Assembly: GCA_965215035.1 (NCBI GenBank)
Contig: OZ244040.1
Span: 3,596,001 to 3,660,000, forward strand
Direction: 5' to 3'
Origin: Azophilus sp965215035
GTDB lineage: Bacteria; Pseudomonadota; Gammaproteobacteria; Pseudomonadales; Azotimanducaceae
Length of the DNA: 64,000 bases
This document shows positions 54,657 through 62,067 of the stretch, piece by piece. The first letter of the stretch is position 1. The number at the start of each line of letters is the position of its first letter. A program made the translations under genes and the position numbers. The notes under the pieces are model-generated. The model made no database searches and was not told the origin of the DNA. It saw nothing but the letters and a program-made list of their open reading frames with translations.

Positions 54657-55997
54657 ATGTCTGTAGACGGCCGGCGGTTCCTAGGGATGAAGTTGGCGGG
54701 CACCACCCGCCCCTTCAACATGGTCACCTTCTATTGGGCGGCCCTGACGGGCATTCTGCTGCAGACCTTTGTGCCGCAGATGCAGCCCTACCTGTTAACG
54801 GAGTTTCTCGAAATTCCGGAAGGCGAACAGGGCGTGGTCAGCGGCAACCTGTCATTCTGGGGCGAGCTGGTGATCATTGCGATGGTCGGTGTCTGGGGCA
54901 CCCTCTCCGATCGCATCGGGCGCCGCCCGGTCACGGCGCTTGGCTTCCTGATCATGTCGGCCGGCGTGTTCGCCTATCCCCAGGCCCGGACCTACGAGGC
55001 GCTTTTGCTGGTGCGGCTCGCCTTCGCCGCGGGTGCGGCGGCCTACAGCGTCATGCTGGTGACCCTGGTCGCCGACTACGTCAGCGACGACAGTCGCGGC
55101 CGGGCCACGGGACTGATGGGCTTTTGCAACGGGGTTGGTGCCCTGATTACCGTCATGCTGATACTGCGCCTTCCCAAGATGTTCCAGGATGCCGGGCAAA
55201 CGCCCATCGAGGCCGGCTTCACCACCTACTGGATCATCGGCGGCCTGACCCTGTTCACGGGCATTCTCATGTGGTTGGGGTTGCAAGACCGGGAGGTGCG
55301 CCACGAAGAGCGGCAACAGCCCCTGCTCGCGCAAATTCGGGAGGGCCTGTTGGCCGCCCGGGACCGGGGCGTCGCCCTGGCCTACGGCGCTTCCTTCGTG
55401 GCGCGCGGCAACCTGGCCATCGTCGGCACCTTTTTCACGCTGTGGCTGGCGAACTACGGCACCCTGGAAATGGGCCTCGGCCGGGCCGAGGCCATGGCCA
55501 GGGCGGGCATGGTCATCGCCATCGCCCAGACATCGGCGCTGGTGAGCGCGCCTCTGTTCGGCCTGCTCACCGACCGCATCAACCGGGTCAGCGCCCTGAA
55601 CCTGACCCTGCTACTCGCCTTTCTGGGCTACGGCGGCACCTGGCTGGTCGACAATCCATTCGGAGCGGGCATGATCGTCTGCGCGGTGCTGATCGGCATG
55701 TCGGAAGTGGGTTGCATCGTCACCAGTTCGGTGCTGATCGCCCAGCAGACCCCGGCTAGGATCCGGGGTGCCGTGATCGGGCTGTTCAACCTGAGCGGGG
55801 CCGTCGGCATCATGGTGGCAAGCAAGGTGGGCGGCATGCTGTTCGACGGCTGGCGGCAGGCGGCACCCTTCATCCTGTTCGGAATGTTCGCCCTGCTCGT
55901 GCTGATCTGGGGGCTGCTGGTGCGCGCCAAGGTGCGGCCGGTGGCCCCGGTGGCCATAGAGGGGCAGCAGGCCGACGAGCGGCGCGATTCAAACTAA
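54657..55997 (+). CDS. MFS transporter
   Basis: 446 residues, about 12 helices in two halves with a central loop (LQDREVRHEERQQPLLAQIR). The MFS motif A is GTLSDRIGRRPV between helices two and three; the second half has a counterpart, GLLTDRINRVS. AGAAAYSVMLVTLVADYV with SRGRATGLMGF after it is typical of sugar/drug-type carriers. It is a proton-coupled inner-membrane transporter. It is followed 20 bases later by a glutathione S-transferase, so the pair may take up or export an electrophilic compound; this is inference. The ATG at 54657 is taken because it gives a short cytoplasmic N-terminus; other ATGs follow at 54687 and 54720. Confidence 0.88.
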   Translation: MSVDGRRFLGMKLAGTTRPFNMVTFYWAALTGILLQTFVPQMQPYLLTEFLEIPEGEQGVVSGNLSFWGELVIIAMVGVWGTLSDRIGRRPVTALGFLIMSAGVFAYPQARTYEALLLVRLAFAAGAAAYSVMLVTLVADYVSDDSRGRATGLMGFCNGVGALITVMLILRLPKMFQDAGQTPIEAGFTTYWIIGGLTLFTGILMWLGLQDREVRHEERQQPLLAQIREGLLAARDRGVALAYGASFVARGNLAIVGTFFTLWLANYGTLEMGLGRAEAMARAGMVIAIAQTSALVSAPLFGLLTDRINRVSALNLTLLLAFLGYGGTWLVDNPFGAGMIVCAVLIGMSEVGCIVTSSVLIAQQTPARIRGAVIGLFNLSGAVGIMVASKVGGMLFDGWRQAAPFILFGMFALLVLIWGLLVRAKVRPVAPVAIEGQQADERRDSN

Positions 55998-56017
55998 TCC
56001 CTATCCGGGAGCGCACT

Positions 56018-56671
56018 ATGAAGCTGATCGGCCTGGCCCATTCACCCTACTCGGCGCGGGTGCGGATGCTGGCCTACGCCAAGGGAGTCGAACTGGAACA
56101 AGTGGCGCCCGAGGGGTTCCGAACAGCGCACTACAAGCGATTCAATCCCCTCGGTAAGGTGCCGGTACTGGATACCGGCGATCTGTTGATCCCGGAATCC
56201 ACCGTCATCATGGAATATCTGGAAGATATTCATCCGCAGCCCGCCCTACGCCCGCCAGACTCCGGGGAGCGCGCCATCATGAACCTGTTCTACCGCTTTC
56301 CCGACATCTATATACAACCGGTCCTGTTCCCCCTGTTCCTGCAGTTGACGGCCGACCCCCGGGACGAGCGCGGCCTGTTGGAGAATATCGCCAGGCTCGA
56401 CGCGGAGTTGGTCGTGCTCGACCAGTTGATGGAGCGCTTCGGGCGCGAGACGCACAGCCACCTTGACCTGGCCGACTGCGCACTGGCACCGATTCTGTAC
56501 TTCGCGGTGCGCGTACCGGCGATGCTCGCTGGGTCCGATGCGTTAGCCAACGCGCCGCGGGTCGCCGCCTGGTGGCAATGGGTGCAGTCGCGGGAACCGG
56601 CCGCGAGGGTGTTGGAGGAGATGGAAGCTGGCCTGAGAGGGACACGGCAGTGGACTACTACCCCTTATTGA
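56018..56671 (+). CDS. Glutathione S-transferase family protein
   Basis: 217 residues, GGGAG upstream of ATG 56018. N-terminal thioredoxin-like domain: MKLIGLAHSPYSARVRMLAY with Ser in the SPYS active-site region, FNPLGKVPVLDTGD with the cis-Pro, and ESTVIMEYLEDIHP, the glutathione gamma-glutamyl site (E-S). The C-terminal helical domain contains DLADCALAPILYFAVRVP, the N-capping motif. The enzyme conjugates glutathione to electrophiles or isomerises substrates. Its last 22 bases overlap the next gene. Confidence 0.9.
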   Translation: MKLIGLAHSPYSARVRMLAYAKGVELEQVAPEGFRTAHYKRFNPLGKVPVLDTGDLLIPESTVIMEYLEDIHPQPALRPPDSGERAIMNLFYRFPDIYIQPVLFPLFLQLTADPRDERGLLENIARLDAELVVLDQLMERFGRETHSHLDLADCALAPILYFAVRVPAMLAGSDALANAPRVAAWWQWVQSREPAARVLEEMEAGLRGTRQWTTTPY

Positions 56672-57312
56672 AATACGCGCACATCCTCGCCTTCGTCTAT
56701 TGGCTGGGGGGTGATCTGGGTACCTTTTTTGCGAGCCGCCAGGTCGTGCGGCGGGATATCGGGGTCGAAGCGCGGCGCGTCGCCCTAAGGATCATGCTGG
56801 CGTGCGACCAGGGGCCGAAGCTCGCCCTACCCGCTATCTTGGTGGTGGGTTACCAGATGGCCGTATCCCTTGGCCTGCTGGCCTCGCCCGCCTGGTTGAT
56901 CGGCGCCGTCTGGGTGGTTTGCCTGGTCTGGCTCGCCGGTATATGGACGCTGTATCGCTACGAGGGCAAACCCTTCACGGTGCGGTTAGCGGCGATCGAC
57001 TTCCGCTTCCGGCTGGTGGCGATGGGGCTGCTGATCGTCGCGGCGGGCTATGGTCTTGCCGGTGCCACCTATCTGGCCGACCACCGGATAGGGTGGAAAA
57101 TGCTGGTATTCGCCGGACTGATGGGCTGCGGCGTCATGATTCGGCGGCATCTGCGCACCTTCGTACCGGCGTTTGCAGCGCTGGTCGCCAACGGCCCGGA
57201 CGATGCGACCAACGATAGGCTACAGCGATCAATCGCGCGCTGCCGTCCCTATGTGCTGGCGATCTGGCTTGGGCTGCTGCTTAACGCCGCGATCGGCATG
57301 CGCCTTCTGTGA
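56650..57312 (+). CDS. Six-helix membrane protein (CopD/DUF2269-like)
   Basis: 220 residues from GTG 56650, inside the end of the GST gene (22-base overlap). About six hydrophobic helices. The N-terminus YPLLKYAHILAFVYWLGGDL has the conserved His and Trp/Gly pattern of CopD-type and related cytochrome-like membrane proteins. Further His at YLADHRIGWKM and RRHLRTF. Known relatives bind heme or copper, or are uncharacterised; I cannot say which applies. Coupling to the GST suggests a redox or detoxification context. Confidence 0.68.
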   Translation: MDYYPLLKYAHILAFVYWLGGDLGTFFASRQVVRRDIGVEARRVALRIMLACDQGPKLALPAILVVGYQMAVSLGLLASPAWLIGAVWVVCLVWLAGIWTLYRYEGKPFTVRLAAIDFRFRLVAMGLLIVAAGYGLAGATYLADHRIGWKMLVFAGLMGCGVMIRRHLRTFVPAFAALVANGPDDATNDRLQRSIARCRPYVLAIWLGLLLNAAIGMRLL

Positions 57313-57519
57313 GTGTGCCCGCCGCGCCGACCGCCGCGCTTGACAAGGTGCTGAAGCACCCGGCCAGCAGCAGGAGCCTGAGCTCCCAGGGCGAAGTCGC
57401 CGGCACCATGACCGTTCTGCTCCGGGCGCCGCTACCGCACAGGACGGGGCACCGACCCGTGATGGCGGCGGGTACCGCCCCCGGAGAGCGGGCGGAAGCC
57501 TAGCGTCGGGGGGCGAATC

Positions 57520-58485
57520 GTGGCGCAGTCAACCCGATACGCAAAGCGCATCCTGTTGGGTGCCCTGCTGGCGGTTCCGGCGGCGGCGGTGCTCTGGGTG
57601 CCGTGGTCGTTGGTTGCCTATCGCGATATTCCGGTGGCGGTGCTGGAACAACGCTACGCGACCCCGGAACTCGCCCGGCTCGATATCGACGGAGTTCCAC
57701 TGCGCTACCGTATCGAGGGAGATGGGCCCGCGCTGCTGCTGATCCACTCCCTATACTTCGACATGGGCATGTGGGATGCCTGGGCACCCATACTCGCAAG
57801 GCGCTTTCGGGTGATTCGCCTTGATCTCACCGGGCATGGGCTGACCGGACCGGAGCCAAACGGCGACTATTCGTTGGGTCGAGACCTGGAACTGATCGCC
57901 GGGCTGCTCGACGGCCTGGACATTCACGGCTTCGCCGTAGCCGGCTCATCCCTGGGCGGCCTGATGGCGTTCCACCTGGCGGCTCGCTATCCGGGGCGGG
58001 TGACGGACCTAGTGTTGATCAATTCCAGCGGAATCCCGCGGTCTGGCCCGAGGCGCGGCGGCGGTAAAATACCCGGCTGGGCCGACCACCTGCTATACCT
58101 GACCCCCACCAGGGCCTTCCGGGCCTTTCTGGAGTGGATGATCGTCGACGACCGGCTGGTGACCGCCGAGGCGGCGGCGCGCTTCCACGAGATGCTGCGG
58201 CGCCGGGGCAACCGGGCCGCCCTGCTCGACCGGTTGCGCGCCTTCCGGGGTGCCGACCCCAGCGATGCCCTAGCCCGGATACGGGTACCGGTTTTGATTA
58301 TGTGGGGTGCCGATAACCCGCAATTGCCTGTGGCGCACGTCGATGGGTTCGAAGCGCTACTGGTTAACTCGCCCGGAGTGCGCCGCATTGTCTATCCCGG
58401 GGTCGGCCATGCGATTCCCCTGGAAGTACCGGCGCACGGTGCGGAAGACCTGATGCAATTTCTGCTGCGGCGGGACGCGCCATGA
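57520..58485 (+). CDS. Membrane-anchored alpha/beta hydrolase
   Basis: 321 residues from GTG 57520, with GGGGGG nearby upstream. An N-terminal helix (ILLGALLAVPAAAVLWVPW) anchors or exports it. Core motifs: PALLLIHSLYFDMGMWDAW, RLDLTGHGLTGPEPNGDYS, nucleophile elbow VAGSSLGGLMAF (Ser), acid in IMWGADNPQLP (Asp) and base in YPGVGHAIPLEV (His). A complete triad, so an active periplasmic-side esterase or related hydrolase is likely. Stop and next start overlap (ATGA), so it is made together with the hydrolase at 58482. A 207-base gap with no visible feature precedes it. Confidence 0.85.
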   Translation: MAQSTRYAKRILLGALLAVPAAAVLWVPWSLVAYRDIPVAVLEQRYATPELARLDIDGVPLRYRIEGDGPALLLIHSLYFDMGMWDAWAPILARRFRVIRLDLTGHGLTGPEPNGDYSLGRDLELIAGLLDGLDIHGFAVAGSSLGGLMAFHLAARYPGRVTDLVLINSSGIPRSGPRRGGGKIPGWADHLLYLTPTRAFRAFLEWMIVDDRLVTAEAAARFHEMLRRRGNRAALLDRLRAFRGADPSDALARIRVPVLIMWGADNPQLPVAHVDGFEALLVNSPGVRRIVYPGVGHAIPLEVPAHGAEDLMQFLLRRDAP

Positions 58486-59537
58486 AACACGGCTGGCGAC
58501 CGGTGATGCTGCTGTACGCCCTGTGCGGCTGCACCGAACAGGTTGCAAGGCCGCCGGTGCAGCCGCTTGATGCCGGTACCGAGGAACTGTCCGGGTTGTA
58601 CAAGTGGGGCCCGGGACCCTGGTCCGCCGCCGCGCTGCCCCGGTTCGACATCCAGCGTCCGGAGCGGGATGGCGAACTGAATGTCCGCGTCTATTACCCC
58701 ACGCCCGCGCCGGGCCCACCGAATAGCCCCTCGTCGGCGGGCTTGCGAGGCCCGCTGCCGGTGCTGCTGTTCTCCCACGGCAACTGGTCCGGCAACGACC
58801 GGTACGACCGCCTGATCGAGCACTGGGTGAGCCACGGCTACATTGTGGTAGCCCCCCTGCACAGAGATGGAAACGGCAGCTATATCGGCGGGGTTGTCGA
58901 CATGGTTCGCTTCGGCAACCTGGGCCTGATCCAGGCCCGGGTGGACGATCTTGTCCTGGTGCTGGACGCCTTGCCGGAGCTCGCGCCCCGTCTGCCGGCA
59001 ACGGTACCGCCCGATTTGACGCGCATAGCGGCGGCCGGGCATTCCTTCGGTGCCTTCAACGCCCAGCAACTCGGTGGTGCCAGTGCCTTCGATGTAGACA
59101 CACAGGCCTGGGTGCCGGCCCGAGACGAGCGCATTCGCGCGGTGGTGGCAATCTCGCCGCCCGGGCCGATGTTCGACGAGATCACCGAAGGCAGTTGGCA
59201 GCGGCTCGCCGTGCCAACAATCATGTCAACCGGAACCTGGGACGCGGACGCTATGTTCTGGCCGGACTGGCGGCTGCACAGGCTGTCCTTCGAGACCGCC
59301 CTTGCCGGTGACCAGTATGCCTTGGTGGTTCAGGGTGCCGATCACTACTTCGGCAACCTAATCGGCCGCCTAGACCGGGAAGAACCCGCCCAGCACGATG
59401 CGCTGGCCCTGACAAATACCGTCGTAGTCGCCTTCCTCGACGCCTACCTGAGGCAAAACCCCGCCGCGCGGGAGTTTTTGCTGTCGCCACAACTGGAGAC
59501 ACTAACCCGGGGATTCGCGACGCTGGCGCATCGTTAG
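58482..59537 (+). CDS. Secreted alpha/beta hydrolase, probable lipoprotein (PAF-acetylhydrolase/DLH-like)
   Basis: 351 residues. The N-terminus MLLYALCGC resembles a short lipobox (LCGC), so the protein may be lipid-anchored. The body has LPVLLFSHGNWSGNDRYDRL (oxyanion HG), HGYIVVAPLHRDGNGSYIGG, and the nucleophile elbow AAAGHSFGAFNA (Ser). VQGADHYFGN carries a likely catalytic His and DADAMFWPD a candidate acid. This arrangement recalls plasma PAF-acetylhydrolase and dienelactone-hydrolase relatives, which cut small ester groups. Coupled with the preceding hydrolase; a hairpin just after its stop may end the transcript. Confidence 0.82.
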   Translation: MKHGWRPVMLLYALCGCTEQVARPPVQPLDAGTEELSGLYKWGPGPWSAAALPRFDIQRPERDGELNVRVYYPTPAPGPPNSPSSAGLRGPLPVLLFSHGNWSGNDRYDRLIEHWVSHGYIVVAPLHRDGNGSYIGGVVDMVRFGNLGLIQARVDDLVLVLDALPELAPRLPATVPPDLTRIAAAGHSFGAFNAQQLGGASAFDVDTQAWVPARDERIRAVVAISPPGPMFDEITEGSWQRLAVPTIMSTGTWDADAMFWPDWRLHRLSFETALAGDQYALVVQGADHYFGNLIGRLDREEPAQHDALALTNTVVVAFLDAYLRQNPAAREFLLSPQLETLTRGFATLAHR

Positions 59538-59572
59538 GCCCCGCAACCGGACCTAGTGCCCGACTCGGGGCC
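59537..59572 (+). terminator. Weak candidate terminator hairpin after the hydrolase pair
   Basis: GGCCCCG at 59537-59543 pairs with CGGGGCC at 59566-59572, with a 22-base loop and no T-run. It lies directly after the stop of the hydrolase gene. The loop is long, so this is tentative. Confidence 0.25.
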
Positions 59573-59677
59573 GGGACAATGGATGACGTGATGTTCAGTG
59601 CTTGCTCACAGCGTTCGACAAGCCTGGATTCGACAATGTGCCCTTGTTTGGGCAACAATGGCAGGCAAGGAACTCCC

Positions 59678-60304
59678 ATGGACTATATGTTCGTCACCAC
59701 CATCGCCACGATACTGCTGGTCGGCGCTAGCATAGCGGGTCTGATCCTGCCGGCGGTCAGAACCGCCTCGAAAACGATGGAAGAGCGATTCGAGAAGCGA
59801 TTCGATAAGATCGACGAGCAGTTCGAGAGGATCGAAAAGCGGTTCGATAAGATCGACGAGCGGTTCGAGCGGATCGAAAAACGGCTCGATAGGGTCGAAG
59901 AGCGGCTCGACAAGGTCGAAGTGCGGCTCGACAGGGTCGAAGTGCGACTCGACAGGGTCGAAGAGCGGCTCGACAGGGTCGAAGTGCGGCTCGATGGGAT
60001 CGATGGGCGGCTCGATGGGATCGACGAGCGGCTCGATGGGATCGACGAGCGGCTCGATGGGATCGACGAGCGGCTCGATGGGTTCGATGGGCGGCTCGAT
60101 GGGTTCGATGGGCGGCTCGATGGGTTCGATGGGCGGCTCGACAAGATTGATGGGCGTTTTGTGACCATCGACGAGCGGTTCTTCGAAATGCAGAAGGAGT
60201 TCGCCTCCATGCACGCAGGCATCGCGCGGCTGGAAGGCTTGATTGAGGGGTTGCGCCCGATGGCGGCACCAGCCCAGATTCCACATATGGAAGCGCCAAC
60301 GTAG
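59678..60304 (+). CDS. Membrane-anchored heptad-repeat coiled-coil protein
   Basis: 208 residues from ATG 59678, with AAGGAA upstream; the open frame before it back to 59579 is not needed. One N-terminal helix (VTTIATILLVGASIAGLILP) is followed by ~18 exact or near-exact heptads: FDKIDEQ, FERIEKR, LDRVEER, LDKVEVR, LDGIDER, LDGFDGR. This is a long continuous coiled coil ending in a helical tail with MHAGIARLEGLIEGL. The DNA is a 21-bp minisatellite. No enzymatic motif. Role unknown: a spacer, tether or structural rod facing the cytoplasm or periplasm. Heptad number probably varies between strains. It is tail to tail with the racemase-family gene, 24 bases apart. Confidence 0.8.
   Translation: MDYMFVTTIATILLVGASIAGLILPAVRTASKTMEERFEKRFDKIDEQFERIEKRFDKIDERFERIEKRLDRVEERLDKVEVRLDRVEVRLDRVEERLDRVEVRLDGIDGRLDGIDERLDGIDERLDGIDERLDGFDGRLDGFDGRLDGFDGRLDKIDGRFVTIDERFFEMQKEFASMHAGIARLEGLIEGLRPMAAPAQIPHMEAPT
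59790..60150 (+). repeat. 21-bp tandem repeats encoding coiled-coil heptads
   Basis: Consecutive units such as CGGCTCGATGGGATCGACGAG recur with period 21, more uniform toward 60000-60130. All three minus-strand frames also stay open here because of the repeat. Confidence 0.85.
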
Positions 60305-60328
60305 AGATACCCAGGCCCCGGCAAGGCG

Positions 60329-61108
60329 TTAGTGCTCGGCCAACAGCGAGCCGAAGCCAGGGATTCGATCGGGAATACCGTTGTGGCGCAGGGCGTGCCA
60401 GAAGGTCACGGCATTGATGGCGAGCACCGGCTTGCCGAGTTCCCGTTCCAGTTGCGCGGCCAGTTCCACGAAGTACAGGTTGGTACCCGCCTGCAGGATG
60501 AGATCGACATCGTCGCCGTCGACTTCGCGCACGAGGCGACGCGTCCTAGCAAAGGACTCCCAGGCGATTTCCACCGGGCCCGGTGACCGGTGCCCGTCGA
60601 TACGCACCACCTCGTAGCCAATGTCGCCCATGAACCGCGCCACCATTCGGTCCCCGACCGGCATGTAGGGTGTGATGGCGGCAATCCGTTTCGTGCCCGG
60701 ATAGCAGGCGAGCGCGTCCCGGATGGCTTGGGCACCGAAGGTGATATCGCAGCCGCCCACTTCATTGGCGATGCGGTTGTACTTACGGAATTCGCGATCC
60801 GAGCGTTCCTTTCCATCCCAGAATGTCTCGGCGGAATAGCCGAAAATCACATGATCCGGCTTGCAGGTCAGGGCATCCCGCAGGCCTTGTTCCGTGGCGT
60901 CCCCGATCGCCTTGACCATGTTGACGAAGTCCGTTTCGTTCTCCACCTTGAAGGGCGGGATCACACAGCCGCGGGTGGCGAGGACGACGCCGGGCGGCTT
61001 CATCATGCCGTATTCCACCTCCACGGCGGTGTTCGTGCTGGGCACCAACACGGCAAACTTCTTGCGGTAGCCGTAATAGTCTACTCCCTGGTCGGCGGGG
61101 AGCCTCAT
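60329..61108 (-). CDS. Asp/Glu racemase (maleate isomerase/arylmalonate decarboxylase) family protein
   Basis: 259 residues. Two-domain racemase-fold signs: KKFAVLVPSTNTAVEVEYGM at the start, DHVIFGYSAETFWDG, GAQAIRDALACYPGTKRIAA, ITPYMPVGDRM, LILQAGTNLYFVELA and NAVTFWHALRHNG at the end. In maleate isomerase and AMDase one or two cysteines near these sites do the chemistry (usually xxCTS and SCTNL). Here the first site reads YSAET and the second AGTNL, so neither Cys is present. It may be a non-racemising member, a decarboxylase with another base, or a binding protein. No clear operon partner. Confidence 0.78.
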   Translation of the reverse strand: MRLPADQGVDYYGYRKKFAVLVPSTNTAVEVEYGMMKPPGVVLATRGCVIPPFKVENETDFVNMVKAIGDATEQGLRDALTCKPDHVIFGYSAETFWDGKERSDREFRKYNRIANEVGGCDITFGAQAIRDALACYPGTKRIAAITPYMPVGDRMVARFMGDIGYEVVRIDGHRSPGPVEIAWESFARTRRLVREVDGDDVDLILQAGTNLYFVELAAQLERELGKPVLAINAVTFWHALRHNGIPDRIPGFGSLLAEH

Positions 61109-61169
61109 GTCCGCCCCGCCATCCGCGTCGCGCCCAGGCGCTCTTCCATCATCCCCTCCACTTGGCAGT

Positions 61170-61248
61170 GTATCAGTTTGAATCCTAGCCCGGCCGAATC
61201 ACCTGTGTGCCGTGCCGTTGCTCGATCCACAGATGCAAACTGATATAC
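61170..61248. repeat. Palindromic interspersed repeat, copy C (diverged)
   Basis: Ends GTATCAGTTTGAAT and, reversed, GTATATCAGTTTGCAT; core holds CTCGATCCACAGATGCAAAC, matching GATCCACAAATTCAAAC of copy A at 12234-12312. It sits against MITE unit 1. Confidence 0.6.
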
Positions 61249-61255
61249 CCACCCT

Positions 61256-61389
61256 CCCAGGGCCATCCCAAAGTGTTCGCTCCTGAGGTGAAATTTCAGA
61301 AAACTCTCCGGATTCCGAAAAATATTCGTAAACCATCTGCGTAAGGCTTTGCCGAGGGCTAGTAGGCGATTTTGGGATGGCCCTGACCC
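61256..61389 (+). mobile_element. MITE-like element, unit 1
   Basis: Terminal inverted repeats: CAGGGCCATCCCAAAGT on the left and, on the other strand, GTCAGGGCCATCCCAAAAT on the right. The inside is AT-rich and non-coding. Homologous in reverse to unit 2 (61483-61632): both share GTGTTCGCTC, CCGAAAAAT and GCCGAGGGCTAGTAG. Confidence 0.65.
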
Positions 61390-61482
61390 ACCCTCCACTT
61401 TCATCTCTTGCATTTGGCACCTCGCTTCTTGTTCACCCCGTCGGTGCCAAACGCCCAGCCGATGAATTGTACCAAGCCAACC

Positions 61483-61632
61483 GAGCCATCCCAAAGTCGT
61501 CTACTAGCCCTCGGCAAGACCCTGTATAGATACTTTACGAACATTTTTCGGAAAATTCGGCAATACTTTTCGTAACCTAAAAAATTTATGAAATTTTATC
61601 TCAAGAGCGAACACTTTGGGATGGTCCTGACC
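61483..61632 (-). mobile_element. MITE-like element, unit 2 (inverted partner of unit 1)
   Basis: The reverse complement begins TTGGTCAGGACCATCCCAAA and runs through GTGTTCGCTCTTGAG and GCCGAGGGCTAGTAGACG, matching unit 1. About 15 bases longer in an AT-rich middle. Together the two units could form a large hairpin. Confidence 0.65.
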
Positions 61633-61669
61633 AAGTCATTCAACGAGTAACCGAAAACCGCAGCATCTG

Positions 61670-61773
61670 CCGCTACTGCGCCGATGCCAATCTGGCGGGT
61701 CGCTTCGCCAGCCCCCCTTCGCCCCACAGTCACCAAGATCCCGCTACTGCGCCGACGCCAATTTGACGGCTCG
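61670..61773. repeat. Two 33-bp direct repeats, period 71
   Basis: 61670-61702 and 61741-61773 share CCGCTACTGCGCCGA then GCCAAT and end with GGTCG/GCTCG. Four or five differences seen. Confidence 0.65.
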
Positions 61774-62006
61774 ATTCACCACCGACGGCGCCCGCATCAG
61801 ACTGACGCGCCCTAACCCGACTCTCGATGCCTGACGAGACACCAGGAGTCTGCGCCGCGGAACCATTTCAGCAGGTACCGGCGGGGCCCGATCAAAGGGA
61901 GCGGCGAAGCCTCGTTAGCCTTCATTTCCGTCTATTTTTCGGAAAATTTTAGCGTTATTGGTCAATTTAGGTCTTTTTAGTTATCGAAATGCGTGATTAT
62001 CCGTTG

Positions 62007-62012
62007 TATAAT
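62007..62012 (+). promoter_or_regulatory. Candidate extended -10 box for the TonB receptor at 62068
   Basis: TTGTATAAT: a perfect TATAAT with an upstream TG, 56 bases before the start, in an AT-rich zone. The -35 side (TTATCG) is poor, which is tolerable for an extended -10 promoter. Confidence 0.45.
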
Positions 62013-62067
62013 CCGCGCGGTTGCCTTAGACCGCTCGGGGAGCGCCGATATTGGAGGATTGGTGGCG

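Larger units (their letters stand above)
61109..62067. other. Repeat-rich spacer of ~960 bases
   Basis: No gene is supported. Contents in order: palindromic repeat copy C, MITE-like unit 1, a TTTGGCACC/GGTGCCAAA hairpin (61413-61421/61443-61451), MITE-like unit 2 in inverse orientation, a 33-bp direct repeat, an AT-rich stretch and the promoter of the TonB receptor. Confidence 0.6.

Noticed and set aside
59606..60324. Three overlapping minus-strand ORFs opposite the coiled-coil gene
   Set aside because: The 21-bp repeat keeps all frames open; only the plus strand gives a start site, a membrane helix and heptads.
61105..61494. 129-codon minus-strand ORF
   Set aside because: It merely translates palindromic copy C and MITE-like unit 1; no family and no ribosome site.
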